Below are positions 8,654-17,450 of a stretch of 64,000 nt of DNA, piece after piece. The position numbers and the translations under genes are program-made. The DNA lies in the NCBI RefSeq assembly GCF_014648915.1, contig NZ_BMSA01000001.1, forward strand, positions 744,001 to 808,000, given 5' to 3'. Position 1 is the first letter of the stretch; every line of letters starts with the position of its first letter. The notes beneath the pieces are model-generated. The model searched no databases. It had not been told where the DNA came from and was given only the letters and a program-made list of their open reading frames with translations. Source of the DNA: Streptomyces phaeofaciens. GTDB taxonomy: Bacteria > Actinomycetota > Actinomycetes > Streptomycetales > Streptomycetaceae.

Positions 8654-9840
8654 TCATTCGGGTGGTCCTTCGCGAAGGTGAGCCGCTCGACCTGACCGGG
8701 CGGGAACCGGTGCCCGGTCCTCTTCCCGTCGACGTACAGCTCGACCGCGCCCGCGTTCCCCAGGACGAGGCCGATCCGCTCGCTGTCCTGGAAGGTCCTG
8801 GAGTCACCTCGTTCGAGCAGGCCGGACCACAGAGGCCGGCCGGCGTGGTCCTCGGCGGAGATCCAGCTGCGGTCGCGGTCGGCGCTGACCTGCACGGTCA
8901 CACGGTCGCGGGCCGCGGCTGCGGTGGCGCGGCCCGTCGGCCGGGGCGCGGAGCCCGTGCCGGGCCGCTCCGTCTTCCGCGTGGCGGGGGCGGGCCGGCT
9001 CGTGGTCGTCGTCGGGCCGACGGCCGCCCGCGTGCCGCCGGCGTCACCGTCGAGAACGGTGTAGCCGATGAAGCCGGTCACCGCGACGACCGCGGCGACC
9101 AGGGCGGCGGTCCACCTGGGCTCGCGTCGCCCGGCGCGGATCCGTTCCGCCGGGGACAGGAGAGCGGCCGGGGCATTCGACCCGGGCTGTCCACCGTGGT
9201 CCGCGGTGAACCGTGCGAGGAGTGGCTCCGGATCGAGGCGCACCGCGCGTGCGAGGGCGCGAATGTGGCCGCGCGCGTAGAAGTCCCCGCCGCACGGGGC
9301 GAAGTCGTCCCGCTCGATCGCGTGCACGAGGCAGCGGCGGACCCGGGTCGTCGTGCTGACGTCGTCGCAGGTCAGCCCGGCCGCGATACGCGCCTGCCGG
9401 AGGGTGCGGCCGACGGAGGAGCGTTCCGGAGCGGCGGACCTGCCGGCATCGGGGGTGATCCCGCTTCGGGACTGGTGAGGTACGAAGGCCCGCCGAGTCC
9501 CTTCCTCCGGTTCGGATCGGCCCGGCCGGCCGATCACGGCGTCCGGGGTGCTGATGGCGCGGGCGCGCTGCGGTTCGCGAAGCTTGCGCAATTCGCCGTT
9601 CGCCGCGGGAATTCCCTGTCCGGCGGCCATGCGGAGACAGTGAGCGCCCCGCTCGAAGTCGCCTTGCTCCAGGTGCTGCCGGGCGAGGGCATAGGTCTCG
9701 TATCCGAGCAGCAGATGCTCGGTTCTCTCCTTCAGCTCTCGTGCCGAATCCTGATCGATTCGATTCAATCGCGTCATCACTGCCGCGAATCTCGCCTCGA
9801 TCTGCGCGGAGTTCACAGTGACGGACTCTTCGTGGCCCAT
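8650..9840 (-). CDS. RodZ-like membrane protein with HTH and DUF4115 domain
   Basis: A 396-residue protein. A helical N-terminal part (residues about 1-130) is followed by an HTH of the RodZ type (VGRTLRQARIAAGLTCDDV), a single membrane helix near residue 245 (WTAALVAAVVAVTGFIGYTV), a Thr/Pro/Arg-rich linker and a C-terminal beta domain like DUF4115 (SWISAEDHAGRPLWSGLLERG). RodZ links MreB to the membrane in rod-shaped cells; here a scaffolding role at the membrane is likely. The start at 9840 has a strong GGGGAGGTGGAG site. The helical N-terminal extension before the HTH is unusual. Confidence 0.75.
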   Translation of the reverse strand: MGHEESVTVNSAQIEARFAAVMTRLNRIDQDSARELKERTEHLLLGYETYALARQHLEQGDFERGAHCLRMAAGQGIPAANGELRKLREPQRARAISTPDAVIGRPGRSEPEEGTRRAFVPHQSRSGITPDAGRSAAPERSSVGRTLRQARIAAGLTCDDVSTTTRVRRCLVHAIERDDFAPCGGDFYARGHIRALARAVRLDPEPLLARFTADHGGQPGSNAPAALLSPAERIRAGRREPRWTAALVAAVVAVTGFIGYTVLDGDAGGTRAAVGPTTTTSRPAPATRKTERPGTGSAPRPTGRATAAAARDRVTVQVSADRDRSWISAEDHAGRPLWSGLLERGDSRTFQDSERIGLVLGNAGAVELYVDGKRTGHRFPPGQVERLTFAKDHPND

Positions 9841-10074
9841 TTCTCCACCTCCCCGACGGCCGTGCGGCCGCCCGTCCCCCGGGCTCGTCACCCCGTACAT
9901 CGCCTGGACGACACGAATGGGCACTGCCCATTCCAAGATTCTTTTCGGGAACCGGCCGCACCGGTGCCGTGCCCCTCTCCCGCTAGCGCGCGTGATGCGT
10001 CGAGCGGCTCCGGGTGTGTCCCGCGTTCCGCAGGGCAGTCGGACTCGGACTCACTCGGAGGAGGGGAGGCCGCG

Positions 10075-10911
10075 ATGAACGCGAGCGCGTCGGTGCGGAA
10101 CGGCAGGACCGAAGTGGAGCGGGCCGCGCGGGGATCCGTGGTGAAGGGGGCCGCGCGGGCCGGCTTCGCCGCCCGGGGCCTGATCTATCTGCTCGTCGGG
10201 GTGCTGGCCCTGCAGATCGCCTTCGGCGACCGTGGGCACGAGGCCGACCGGCAGGGGGCCCTCGGCGAGATCGCGCAACAGCCCTTCGGTGTCGTGGTGC
10301 TGTGGGCGCTGGGCGCGGGCCTGGCCGGGATGGCCCTGTGGCGGCTGTCCGAGGCCGTCTTCGGCGCGGCCGGACCCGAGGGGCGTACCGCGAAGAAGCG
10401 GCTGCCCGCGCTGGCCCGGTCCGTGTTCTACGGCTTCGTCGCGTACTCGGTCCTGGCCCTCGCCGCCGGTTCCGGGGACGGGGGCGGCTCCAGCGACCGG
10501 CAGTCCAAGGACGTCACGGCCCGTCTGCTCGGGGTGCCCGCCGGCCAGTGGATCGTGGGCGTCGCCGGCGCCGGGATCGCCGTCGCCGGGCTGTGGATCG
10601 GCTTCCGGGCCGTGACCCGGGCCTACCACGAGAAGCTGCGGCTGGGGCAGATGTCCCGGCGTACCCGGCGCCTGGTGGACGTCACCGGGGTGGGCGGCGG
10701 CGCGGCGCGCGGCCTGGTGTTCGCCGCCGCGGGCGGCTTCGCCGTGCGCGCCGCCGTCGACTACCGGCCGGACCGGGCCAAGGGACTCGACGACACGCTC
10801 CGCTCGTTCGCCCACACGCCCGCCGGGCCGGGTCTGCTGGCCGGTGTCGCGGCCGGCCTCGTCCTCTTCGGGCTGTTCTCGTTCGCGATGGCCCGCTGGC
10901 GAAAGGTCTGA
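10075..10911 (+). CDS. DUF1206 family integral membrane protein
   Basis: A 278-residue protein with six predicted helices arranged as three similar pairs, each with a Gly-rich first helix (ARAGFAARGLIYLLVGV; LARSVFYGFVAYSVLAL; GGGAARGLVFAAAGGF). This is the DUF1206 pattern found in actinobacteria; function is unknown. The ATG follows GGAGGAGGGGAGG. It is divergent from the RodZ-like gene across a 234-bp gap in which I see no other gene. Confidence 0.85.
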   Translation: MNASASVRNGRTEVERAARGSVVKGAARAGFAARGLIYLLVGVLALQIAFGDRGHEADRQGALGEIAQQPFGVVVLWALGAGLAGMALWRLSEAVFGAAGPEGRTAKKRLPALARSVFYGFVAYSVLALAAGSGDGGGSSDRQSKDVTARLLGVPAGQWIVGVAGAGIAVAGLWIGFRAVTRAYHEKLRLGQMSRRTRRLVDVTGVGGGAARGLVFAAAGGFAVRAAVDYRPDRAKGLDDTLRSFAHTPAGPGLLAGVAAGLVLFGLFSFAMARWRKV

Positions 10912-10935
10912 CGTCCGGCTCCGCCTCCCGGGGAA

Positions 10936-10953
10936 CGCCCTCCAGTGAGGGCG
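10936..10953. terminator. Hairpin between convergent DUF1206 and DeoR genes
   Basis: CGCCCTC-CAGT-GAGGGCG forms a seven-pair stem with a four-base loop, 25 bp after the DUF1206 stop. There is no T-run on either side, which is common for streptomycete terminators. Confidence 0.55.
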
Positions 10954-10999
10954 GCTTCACCGGTGGCCGGAGCTCGCGGGGCATCGGTACGCCGCGTCG

Positions 11000-11758
11000 T
11001 CAGCCGGCTGTGAGGATCTCGATGCCGCGGGTCGTGAGCTGTTCGACGACCGGGTCGAGGGGGTCCGCGTCGGTGATCAGTCCGGTGATCTTCTCCCAGG
11101 GCAGTACGCGGTAGCGCGAGGCCGTGCCGATCTTCTCGGACGAGGCCAGGACGTACGTCTCCGCGGCCCGCGCCGCCAGGGCGCGCTTCATGGCGGCCTC
11201 CTCGGCGTCGCCGGTGGTCAGTCCCGCCTCGGGGTGGACGCCCGTGACGCCGAGCAGGCAGAGGTCGGCGGAGACGTTCTGCGCCGCCTCCACCGCGGCC
11301 GGGCCGCAGGCGACCGCCGAGTGTTTGAAGACGCGGCCGCCGAGCAGGAAGATCTCCGCCTCGCGATGGCCGAGCAGGGCTGCCGCGATCGTCGGGCTGT
11401 GGGTGATGACGGTGCACGCCAGATCCGGCGGGAGGGCGTCGGCGACGGCGAGGGCGGTGGTGCCGCCGTCGAGGATGAGCGCGCCGCCCGGCCGGAGCAG
11501 CCCCGCGGCCACCGCGGCGACCTTGCGCTTGCCGTCGGGTGCCACGGTCTGCCGGGACGCGTAGTCCACCACGGCCGGAGAGGCGGGAAGCGCCCCGCCG
11601 TAGACCCGCTGGCACAGCCCGTCGGCCGCCATGTCGCGCAGGTCGCGCCGGACGCTGTCCTCGGAGATGCCCAGCCCGGCGGCCACCTCCTTGGCGACGA
11701 TCTTGCCCTCGCGGGCGAGGAGGCCCAGCAGATGATCACGTCGTTCGGCAGCCAGCAT
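11000..11758 (-). CDS. DeoR/GlpR-family transcriptional regulator
   Basis: A 252-residue regulator. The N-terminal DeoR winged helix (RRDHLLGLLAREGKIVAKEV ... GISEDSVRRDLRDM) is followed by the DeoR sensor domain with ILDGGTTALAVADAL, the sugar-phosphate-binding loop typical of the family. The start at 11758 has AGGAG nine bases upstream; an ATG at 11782 in the same frame, close to the predicted transcript start, is an alternative. It is divergent from the Nudix gene, with overlapping promoters, so it probably regulates that gene in response to a phosphorylated sugar. Confidence 0.88.
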   Translation of the reverse strand: MLAAERRDHLLGLLAREGKIVAKEVAAGLGISEDSVRRDLRDMAADGLCQRVYGGALPASPAVVDYASRQTVAPDGKRKVAAVAAGLLRPGGALILDGGTTALAVADALPPDLACTVITHSPTIAAALLGHREAEIFLLGGRVFKHSAVACGPAAVEAAQNVSADLCLLGVTGVHPEAGLTTGDAEEAAMKRALAARAAETYVLASSEKIGTASRYRVLPWEKITGLITDADPLDPVVEQLTTRGIEILTAG

Positions 11759-11792
11759 CCGCACTCTCTCCTGTTCTTGCATGTTTCTGCAC

Positions 11793-11799
11793 TATCGTA
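11793..11799. promoter_or_regulatory. Overlapping divergent -10 boxes (DeoR / Nudix)
   Basis: TATCGT (11793-11798, plus strand) lies seven bases before the ATG of the 42-codon ORF, as expected for a leaderless transcript. On the minus strand the same bases read TACGAT, a good -10 for the DeoR gene. The two polymerases could not bind together, so the promoters would compete. The -35 elements are weak. Confidence 0.45.
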
Positions 11800-11805
11800 G
11801 CGTGC

Positions 11806-11934
11806 ATGATGACCGACAAGCCCGGGCTCTTCCTGACCGCCGACCCCTGTCCCTCCGGCACCGGCGGCGTACCGCACGCCAGGGCCCCGCGGCTCGCCCG
11901 CCTCGAAGCGGCCGCCCCGCGGGAGACCGTGTGA
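11806..11934 (+). CDS. Small 42-codon ORF coupled to the Nudix gene
   Basis: A leaderless ATG opens a 42-residue frame (begins MMTDKPGLFL, ends APRETV). Its TGA overlaps the GTG start of the Nudix gene (GTGA), the arrangement used for translational coupling. Codons end mostly in G or C. I do not recognise the protein. It may be a short regulatory peptide, a remnant N-terminus, or only the translated leader of the Nudix mRNA. Confidence 0.4.
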   Translation: MMTDKPGLFLTADPCPSGTGGVPHARAPRLARLEAAAPRETV

Positions 11935-12608
11935 GCGGCCGGCCCGGCATCGACATCCCCGATCACCGGGGCCGCACCGGCCTGGACCGGGCCGGCCGTG
12001 ACCTGGAGCGCAACCCCGACATCGTGATCCGTGACGTGGAGCTCACCTCCCAGGGCTGGCACGTCCTGCGCCGCACCACCTTCGACCAGCGGCGCCAGGA
12101 CGGCCGCTGGGTCACCCAGCAGCGCGAGACGTACGACCGGGGCGACGGCGCGGTGGTCCTGCCCTACGACACCGAGCGCGGTCGTGTGCTCCTCACCCGG
12201 CAGTTCCGCTACCCGGCCTACGTCAACGGTCACCCCGACGGGATGCTCGTCGAGGCGGCGGCCGGACTGCTCGACGGCGACGAACCGGCCGCCGCCGTCC
12301 GACGCGAGAGCGCCGAGGAACTCGGCGTGGCCCTCGGCCCGCTCACGCACGTCCTCGACGCCTACATGAGCCCGGGCTCCGTCACCGAACGCCTGCGCTT
12401 CTACGCCGCCCCGTACACCCCGGCCGACCGGACCGGGACCGGCGGCGGGCTGGAGGAGGACGGCGAGGACATCGAAGTCCTCGAACTGCCCTTCGCCGAC
12501 GCCCTCGCCATGACCCGCGACGGACGCATCACCGACGGCAAGACCGTTCTGCTCCTCCAGTGGGCCGCCCTGGACGGACCGTTCGCCCCTTCCGGGGGCC
12601 ACCCGTGA
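11931..12608 (+). CDS. Nudix hydrolase, NudK/ADP-sugar pyrophosphatase type
   Basis: A 225-residue enzyme with a full Nudix box: G then five residues, E, seven residues, RE-x-A-EE-x-G, seen as AAGLLDGDEPAAAVRRESAE followed by ELGV. The adjacent YMSPGSVTERLRFYAA segment is typical of the NudK (GDP-mannose) and ADP-ribose pyrophosphatase group, which split nucleoside-diphosphate sugars into NMP and sugar phosphate. The GTG start overlaps the preceding small ORF. The divergent DeoR gene suggests sugar-phosphate control. The exact nucleotide-sugar substrate cannot be told. Confidence 0.85.
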   Translation: MSGRPGIDIPDHRGRTGLDRAGRDLERNPDIVIRDVELTSQGWHVLRRTTFDQRRQDGRWVTQQRETYDRGDGAVVLPYDTERGRVLLTRQFRYPAYVNGHPDGMLVEAAAGLLDGDEPAAAVRRESAEELGVALGPLTHVLDAYMSPGSVTERLRFYAAPYTPADRTGTGGGLEEDGEDIEVLELPFADALAMTRDGRITDGKTVLLLQWAALDGPFAPSGGHP

Positions 12609-12641
12609 CGATCCGTCCGGGGGCGGGGTGCGGCGGGATCC

Positions 12642-14237
12642 TCAGCCCGCGGTCCCGCCCTCGCCCAGCAGGTCCCGGGCGGTGTCCAGCGCGGTGGCGC
12701 GGTCCTGCGGGACCAGTCCTATACGGGTTCGGCGGTCGAGGAGGTCCGCCGTGTCGAGGGCGCCTTCGTGGTGCACGGCCCACAGCAGTTCGGCCCGGGT
12801 GACCGGGTTGCCGTCGAGGACGGGTTCGGCGAGCCGGGGGTCCTGTGCGCCGAGGGCGTGGACGGCGGGCGCCTCGGTGCCGTAGCGGTGGACCAGGCGG
12901 CGGGGGGCGCGCAGGGCGGTGAGAACGTGCGGCGGCGCGGCGCCGACCAGCGGGAGTGACGCGGTGGGGGAGGGCCTCGCGGCCAGGCGGCGGGTGGTGA
13001 CGGCGGCGTCGACGGCGTCCTCGGCCATCCGCCGGTAGGTGGTGAGCTTGCCGCCGACCACGGTGATCACCCCCTCGGGCGAGGTGAGCACCGCGTGTTT
13101 GCGGGAGATGTCCGCGGTGCCGGGCCGCGCGCCCGGTCCCGCCGCCGCCGTGGTGTCCAGCAGGGGGCGCAGGCCCGCGAAGGCGCCCACCACGTCTCGG
13201 CGGTGGACGGGGACGTCGAGGGCCGAGCCCAGGACGTCGAGGAGGAAGCCGATGTCCGTCTCGGGTGCCTCGGGGACGTCCGGGATGCCGTCGTCGACGG
13301 GTTCGTCGGTGAGTCCGACGTAGGTCCGGCCGTCGCCCTGGGGCAGCACGAGGACGAAACGGTTGGTCTCGCCGGGGATCGGGATGTGCAGTCCGGCCGG
13401 GAGGGCCCCGAGATGCTCCGAGCGCAGGACGAGATGGGTACCCCGGGAGGGCCGGATGCGGACGCCGTCCACCAGGCCGCCCGCCCACACTCCGGACGCG
13501 TTGATCACGGCGCGGGCCCTGATCTCGCCCTCCTCGCCGGTGAGTTCGTCCCGTACCCGGGCGCCGGACCCGGTCAGCTCCAGCGCCCGTACGCGGGTGA
13601 GGATCCGGGCGCCGTGGGCCGCGGCCGTGCGGGCGATCGCGGTGACCAGACGGGCGTCGTCGGTGACGCGGCCGTCCCAGGACAGAAGGCCTCCGCGCAG
13701 TCCGGCGCCGCGCAGCACGGGGGCGAGGTGGCGGGTCTTTGCCGCGGACAGCCTGCGGGGTGCGGGCAGGGTCGCCCGCGCGGTGCGCGCCGCCAGGCGC
13801 AGGGTGTCGCCGGCCCGGAAACCGGCCCAGGCCAGGGCGGCCTGGGGGCGGGAGACCAGCGGGGTGAGGGGCAGCACGAACGGCTGGGCGTGCACCAGAT
13901 GGGGTGCGGTGCGCTCCATGAGGACCCCGCGTTCGCGTGCGCTCTCGTGGGCGACGTCGAGCTGGGCGGAGGCCAGGTAGCGCAGTCCGCCGTGAATGAG
14001 CTTGGAGCTCCAGCGCGAGGTGCCGAAGGCCAGGTCGTGCGCGTCGACGGCGGCGACCGACAGCCCGCGGGCGGCGGCGTCCAGCGCGGCTCCCGCGCCG
14101 GTCGCGCCGAGACCGACGACCAGGACGTCCACGGCCGGACCGCCGACGGTCCGGGTCAGTTCGTGCCGACGGCGGGCGGCGGTCAGGGACGAGCCCGGAG
14201 CCGGGTGGGCAGGCGGGGCCGTGCTGCTGGGGCTCAT
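12642..14237 (-). CDS. glpD: Glycerol-3-phosphate dehydrogenase (FAD-dependent)
   Basis: A 531-residue flavoprotein. The FAD-binding GLGATGAGAALDAAARG lies near residue 40, followed by the GlpD signature SSKLIHGGLRYLA, and a C-terminal GlpD_C domain (RAELLWAVHHEGALDTADLL). It oxidises sn-glycerol-3-phosphate to dihydroxyacetone phosphate at the membrane and passes electrons to quinone. The ATG overlaps the stop of the upstream TetR gene (ATGA). Together with the AGPS-like gene across the divergent promoter it could supply DHAP-derived lipid precursors. Confidence 0.9.
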   Translation of the reverse strand: MSPSSTAPPAHPAPGSSLTAARRRHELTRTVGGPAVDVLVVGLGATGAGAALDAAARGLSVAAVDAHDLAFGTSRWSSKLIHGGLRYLASAQLDVAHESARERGVLMERTAPHLVHAQPFVLPLTPLVSRPQAALAWAGFRAGDTLRLAARTARATLPAPRRLSAAKTRHLAPVLRGAGLRGGLLSWDGRVTDDARLVTAIARTAAAHGARILTRVRALELTGSGARVRDELTGEEGEIRARAVINASGVWAGGLVDGVRIRPSRGTHLVLRSEHLGALPAGLHIPIPGETNRFVLVLPQGDGRTYVGLTDEPVDDGIPDVPEAPETDIGFLLDVLGSALDVPVHRRDVVGAFAGLRPLLDTTAAAGPGARPGTADISRKHAVLTSPEGVITVVGGKLTTYRRMAEDAVDAAVTTRRLAARPSPTASLPLVGAAPPHVLTALRAPRRLVHRYGTEAPAVHALGAQDPRLAEPVLDGNPVTRAELLWAVHHEGALDTADLLDRRTRIGLVPQDRATALDTARDLLGEGGTAG

Positions 14238-14833
14238 GGCGTCAGGGTCCTCTCGAGGATGGTGCGCAGTTCTGCGTAGAAGGCCTCGGGGCTCAGGTCG
14301 GCGTCGTCCTCGTCGGTCATGGTGCGCAGCGACAGGGTGAAGGACTGGGCGACCAGGAGCAGGGAGCGGGCCTGCCGTTGCGGATGGCCGGGACGCACCG
14401 ATCCGTCGGCGTGCCCCTCGCGGAGAGCCTCGGCGAGCAGTCCCAGCAGGGCCTCCTGGCTCGCGCCGCGCCGGTCGAGCACATAGGGGAGGAGCAGCTC
14501 GGGATCGACGTCGACGATCTTGCGGAAGAGCGGATGGGTGCGGAAGGCGTCCACTCCGCGCACCATGCCCTCGACGATCCGGGCGCGTGCGCCGGCCCCC
14601 GGTTCCGGTACGGGCATCGCGCGGGTGGCCGCCTCGATCCACTCCCGGGTCATCAGGTCGCCGACCAGCGACCGCACATCCGGCCAGCGGCGGTACAGCG
14701 TCATCCGGGAGACGCCCGCACGGCGGGCCACGTCGGTGAGAGTCGTGCGCCGGACACCGACGGCCAGGACGCAGTCGCGCACCGCGTCGAGCACCGGATC
14801 GCTGTCCGAGGCGTTGTGACGAATAGGCGTCAT
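14234..14833 (-). CDS. TetR-family regulator co-transcribed with glpD
   Basis: A 199-residue TetR protein with the HTH at residues about 25-60 (VRRTTLTDVARRAGVSRMTL then YRRW). It is the first gene of a two-gene unit with glpD (4-bp overlap) and is divergent from the AGPS-like gene 72 bp away. The ATG lacks a ribosome site, but a TACACT -10 box lies seven bases upstream, so the mRNA is probably leaderless. A TGTCACA-type palindrome covers this promoter. It probably controls its own operon and the divergent lipid genes. Confidence 0.85.
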   Translation of the reverse strand: MTPIRHNASDSDPVLDAVRDCVLAVGVRRTTLTDVARRAGVSRMTLYRRWPDVRSLVGDLMTREWIEAATRAMPVPEPGAGARARIVEGMVRGVDAFRTHPLFRKIVDVDPELLLPYVLDRRGASQEALLGLLAEALREGHADGSVRPGHPQRQARSLLLVAQSFTLSLRTMTDEDDADLSPEAFYAELRTILERTLTP

Positions 14834-14848
14834 GTGTCACAGTGTAAC
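14834..14848. promoter_or_regulatory. Leaderless TetR promoter with overlapping operator-like sequence
   Basis: On the minus strand the order is TACACT, seven bases, then ATG. The same bases contain GTGTCACAGTGTAAC, built from TGTCACA and TGTAAC half-sites. This is a likely autoregulatory site; its exact borders are uncertain. Confidence 0.45.
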
Positions 14849-14905
14849 GCCCTGCGACGGTGCAGGGGACGGCACTCTTTCGCAACCACCGGTGAGGACA
14901 AGCGC

Positions 14906-16498
14906 ATGGACATGCTGTGGAGCGGCTGGGGCGACCCGGCCAGGGCGACCCCGCTGCCCGACGCGGTGACCGGGCTGCTGCGCGACCTGCTCGGGGTCAA
15001 GCCCCGCAGCGCCGAACCGCTCACCCTGGACGAGATCGCCGTGCCCGAGCCGGCGCCGGCCGCCGCACTCCGGGCCCTCGCCGACGCCGTCGGCGGCGAG
15101 GCCCATGTCCGCACCGGCGCCGAGGCCCGCATCCGGCACACCCGCGGCAAGTCCACCCCCGATCTGCTGCGGATCCGCGGCGGCGACGTGGACGCGATCC
15201 CGGCCGCCGTGGTCCTCCCGGCGAGCCACGACGAGGTCCTCGCCGTACTGGACGTGTGCGCCGAACACCGCCTGGCCCTGGTCCCGTTCGGCGGCGGCAC
15301 CTCCGTGGTCGGCGGCCTCTCTCCCGAGCCGCGACGTCCCTTCGTCGCCCTGGACCTGGCCCGCATGGACGCCCTGATCGCCCTCGACCCGGTCTCCCGG
15401 ACCGCCACCCTGCAACCCGGACTGCGAGCCCCGCACGCCGAGGCGCTCCTGGCCGAACACGGTTTCACCCTCGGCCACTTCCCCCAGTCCTACGAGTGGG
15501 CCACCATCGGCGGATTCGCCGCCGCACGCTCCAGCGGACAGGCCTCGGCCGGCTACGGCCGGTTCGACGAGATGGTCCTCGGTCTCACCGTCGCCACCCC
15601 CGCCGGCACCCTCGACGTCGGCCGCGCCCCGCGCTCGGCCGCCGGCCCCGACCTGCGTCAGCTCGTCCTCGGCTCCGAGGGGGCGTTCGGCGTCATCACC
15701 TCGGTGACCGTACGCATCCGCCCCCTCCCCGGGACCCGGGTCTACGAAGGGTGGCGCTTCGCCTCCTTCGAGGAGGGCACCGCCGCCCTGCGCCGCCTCG
15801 CCCAGGACGGGCCCCGGCCGACCGTGCTGCGTCTGTCGGACGAGACCGAGACACTGATCGGCCTCGCCCAGCCCGACGCCATCGGCTCCTCCGGCTTCCC
15901 CGAGGCCGCGGGATGCATGGCGATCGTCGGCTACGAGGGCACCGAGGAGGACACGGCGTACCGCCGGGAGCGCGCCGCGGCCGTACTGCGCGACGCCGGC
16001 GGCACCTGCCTGGGCGAGGCGCCGGGCGAACGCTGGGCCCACGGCCGCTACTCGGCCCCGTACCTGCGTGACGCGCTGCTGGACGCGGGCGCCTTCGCCG
16101 AGACACTGGAGACCGCGGCCTTCTGGTCCCGGCTGCCCGAGCTGTACGCCTCCGTCCGGGAGGCGCTCACCACCACCCTCACCGAGTCCGGCACACCGCC
16201 GCTGGTGATGTGCCACATCTCCCACGTCTACGAGAACGGCGCCTCGCTGTACTTCACCGTGGTGTCGGCGCAGGGCGACGATCCCGTGGCGCACTGGACG
16301 CCCGCCAAGCACGCCGCGAACGAGGCGATCCTGGCCACGGGCGGCACCATCAGCCACCACCACGGAGTGGGCAGCGACCACCGGGACTGGTACCTCCGGG
16401 AAGCAGGACCGCTCGGCATCGACGCCCTCCAGGCGGTCAAACGACGGCTGGACCCCACGGGGCTGCTCAACCCGGGCATCCTCCTGCCCACCGACTGA
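14906..16498 (+). CDS. FAD-linked oxidase, alkyldihydroxyacetonephosphate synthase-like
   Basis: A 530-residue protein of the VAO/FAD_binding_4 family. The PP-loop region LVPFGGGTSVVGGLS binds FAD, and the C-terminal half carries GGTISHHHGVGSDH, the His-rich motif shared with alkyl-DHAP synthase (AGPS), which swaps the acyl chain of acyl-DHAP for a fatty alcohol to form the ether bond. The start at 14906 follows GTGAGGA. It is divergent from TetR-glpD and followed by a diacylglycerol kinase-like gene, so a role in ether or unusual phospholipid synthesis is plausible. Other FAD-linked oxidases share the fold, so the substrate stays open. Confidence 0.82.
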   Translation: MDMLWSGWGDPARATPLPDAVTGLLRDLLGVKPRSAEPLTLDEIAVPEPAPAAALRALADAVGGEAHVRTGAEARIRHTRGKSTPDLLRIRGGDVDAIPAAVVLPASHDEVLAVLDVCAEHRLALVPFGGGTSVVGGLSPEPRRPFVALDLARMDALIALDPVSRTATLQPGLRAPHAEALLAEHGFTLGHFPQSYEWATIGGFAAARSSGQASAGYGRFDEMVLGLTVATPAGTLDVGRAPRSAAGPDLRQLVLGSEGAFGVITSVTVRIRPLPGTRVYEGWRFASFEEGTAALRRLAQDGPRPTVLRLSDETETLIGLAQPDAIGSSGFPEAAGCMAIVGYEGTEEDTAYRRERAAAVLRDAGGTCLGEAPGERWAHGRYSAPYLRDALLDAGAFAETLETAAFWSRLPELYASVREALTTTLTESGTPPLVMCHISHVYENGASLYFTVVSAQGDDPVAHWTPAKHAANEAILATGGTISHHHGVGSDHRDWYLREAGPLGIDALQAVKRRLDPTGLLNPGILLPTD

Positions 16499-16571
16499 CC
16501 CCACCCCGCTCCGCCCCCCGCACCCACCCCAGTCCGTGCACGACCCGTCAGCCGCCCTCGGAGGCACACCG

Positions 16572-17450
16572 ATGCGACAGTTCACCGCCATCGTCAACCC
16601 CACAGCCGGCGGATCCACCGGGGTCGCGGCACTGCTGCGGGTGGCCCGGCTGCTGCGCGAGGCCGGGGCCGAGCTGGAGACCGAGTACAGCCGCAGCCTG
16701 GTCCACGCCCAGGACCTCGCCCGCGAGGCGGGAGCGCGGGAGCGGATCGTCCTCGCCGTCGGCGGCGACGGCATCGCCGGCGGCATCGGGGGCACCCTCA
16801 GCGGAACCGGCACCGTCCTCGGCCTGGTCCCGGCCGGCCGCGGCAACGACTTCGCCCGGGCGCTGGAGCTGCCCACCGACCCGGAAGCGCTGGCCCGGGT
16901 CCTGCTCGACCACGCCCCCCGCCTCGTCGACACCATCGAGGTGGAGTCCGCCCGCGGCCGCGCCGTCGTCCTCGGCAGCGTGTACGCCGGCGTGGACGCA
17001 CTCGCCAACCGCCACGCCAACCACGCCAGAGTGCTGCGCGGAGCCGCCTCGTACTACATGGGCGGCCTGCGTGCCGTGGCCACCTGGCGCCCGGCCGGCT
17101 ACCGGGTCACCGTCGACGGCGAGGAGCACACCCACCGCGGCTACACCGTCGTCGTCGCGAACTCCGCCTACTACGGCTCCGGCCGCATCATCGCCCCCGA
17201 GGCCCGGGTCGACGACGGGCTCCTGGAGGTGGTGATGATCCGTCACGCGCCGCGGCGGCTCTTCTTCACCCTGATGAACGAACTGAAGTCGGGCGCGCAC
17301 GTCCACCGGCCCGAGGTGCGGATCCTGCGGGGCCGCGAGATCCGGATCGAGGCCGACCGGCCGGTTCCCTTCGGCGCGGACGGCGAGGTCGACGCCGTCC
17401 TCCCCGTCACGGCGAGGGTGCTGCCCGGCTCGCTCTCCGTCCTGTGCTGA
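16572..17450 (+). CDS. Diacylglycerol kinase catalytic-domain (lipid kinase) protein
   Basis: A 292-residue protein of the DAGK/YegS lipid-kinase family. It begins with FTAIVNPTAGG and has the nucleotide loop VGGDGIAGGIGGT (canonical GGDGT; here Ile replaces Thr) followed by PAGRGNDFARAL, the family's second signature. It would phosphorylate diacylglycerol or a related lipid with ATP. The ATG at 16572 follows GGAGG. It is 73 bp downstream of the AGPS-like gene, same strand, which supports a shared lipid pathway. Confidence 0.86.
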   Translation: MRQFTAIVNPTAGGSTGVAALLRVARLLREAGAELETEYSRSLVHAQDLAREAGARERIVLAVGGDGIAGGIGGTLSGTGTVLGLVPAGRGNDFARALELPTDPEALARVLLDHAPRLVDTIEVESARGRAVVLGSVYAGVDALANRHANHARVLRGAASYYMGGLRAVATWRPAGYRVTVDGEEHTHRGYTVVVANSAYYGSGRIIAPEARVDDGLLEVVMIRHAPRRLFFTLMNELKSGAHVHRPEVRILRGREIRIEADRPVPFGADGEVDAVLPVTARVLPGSLSVLC

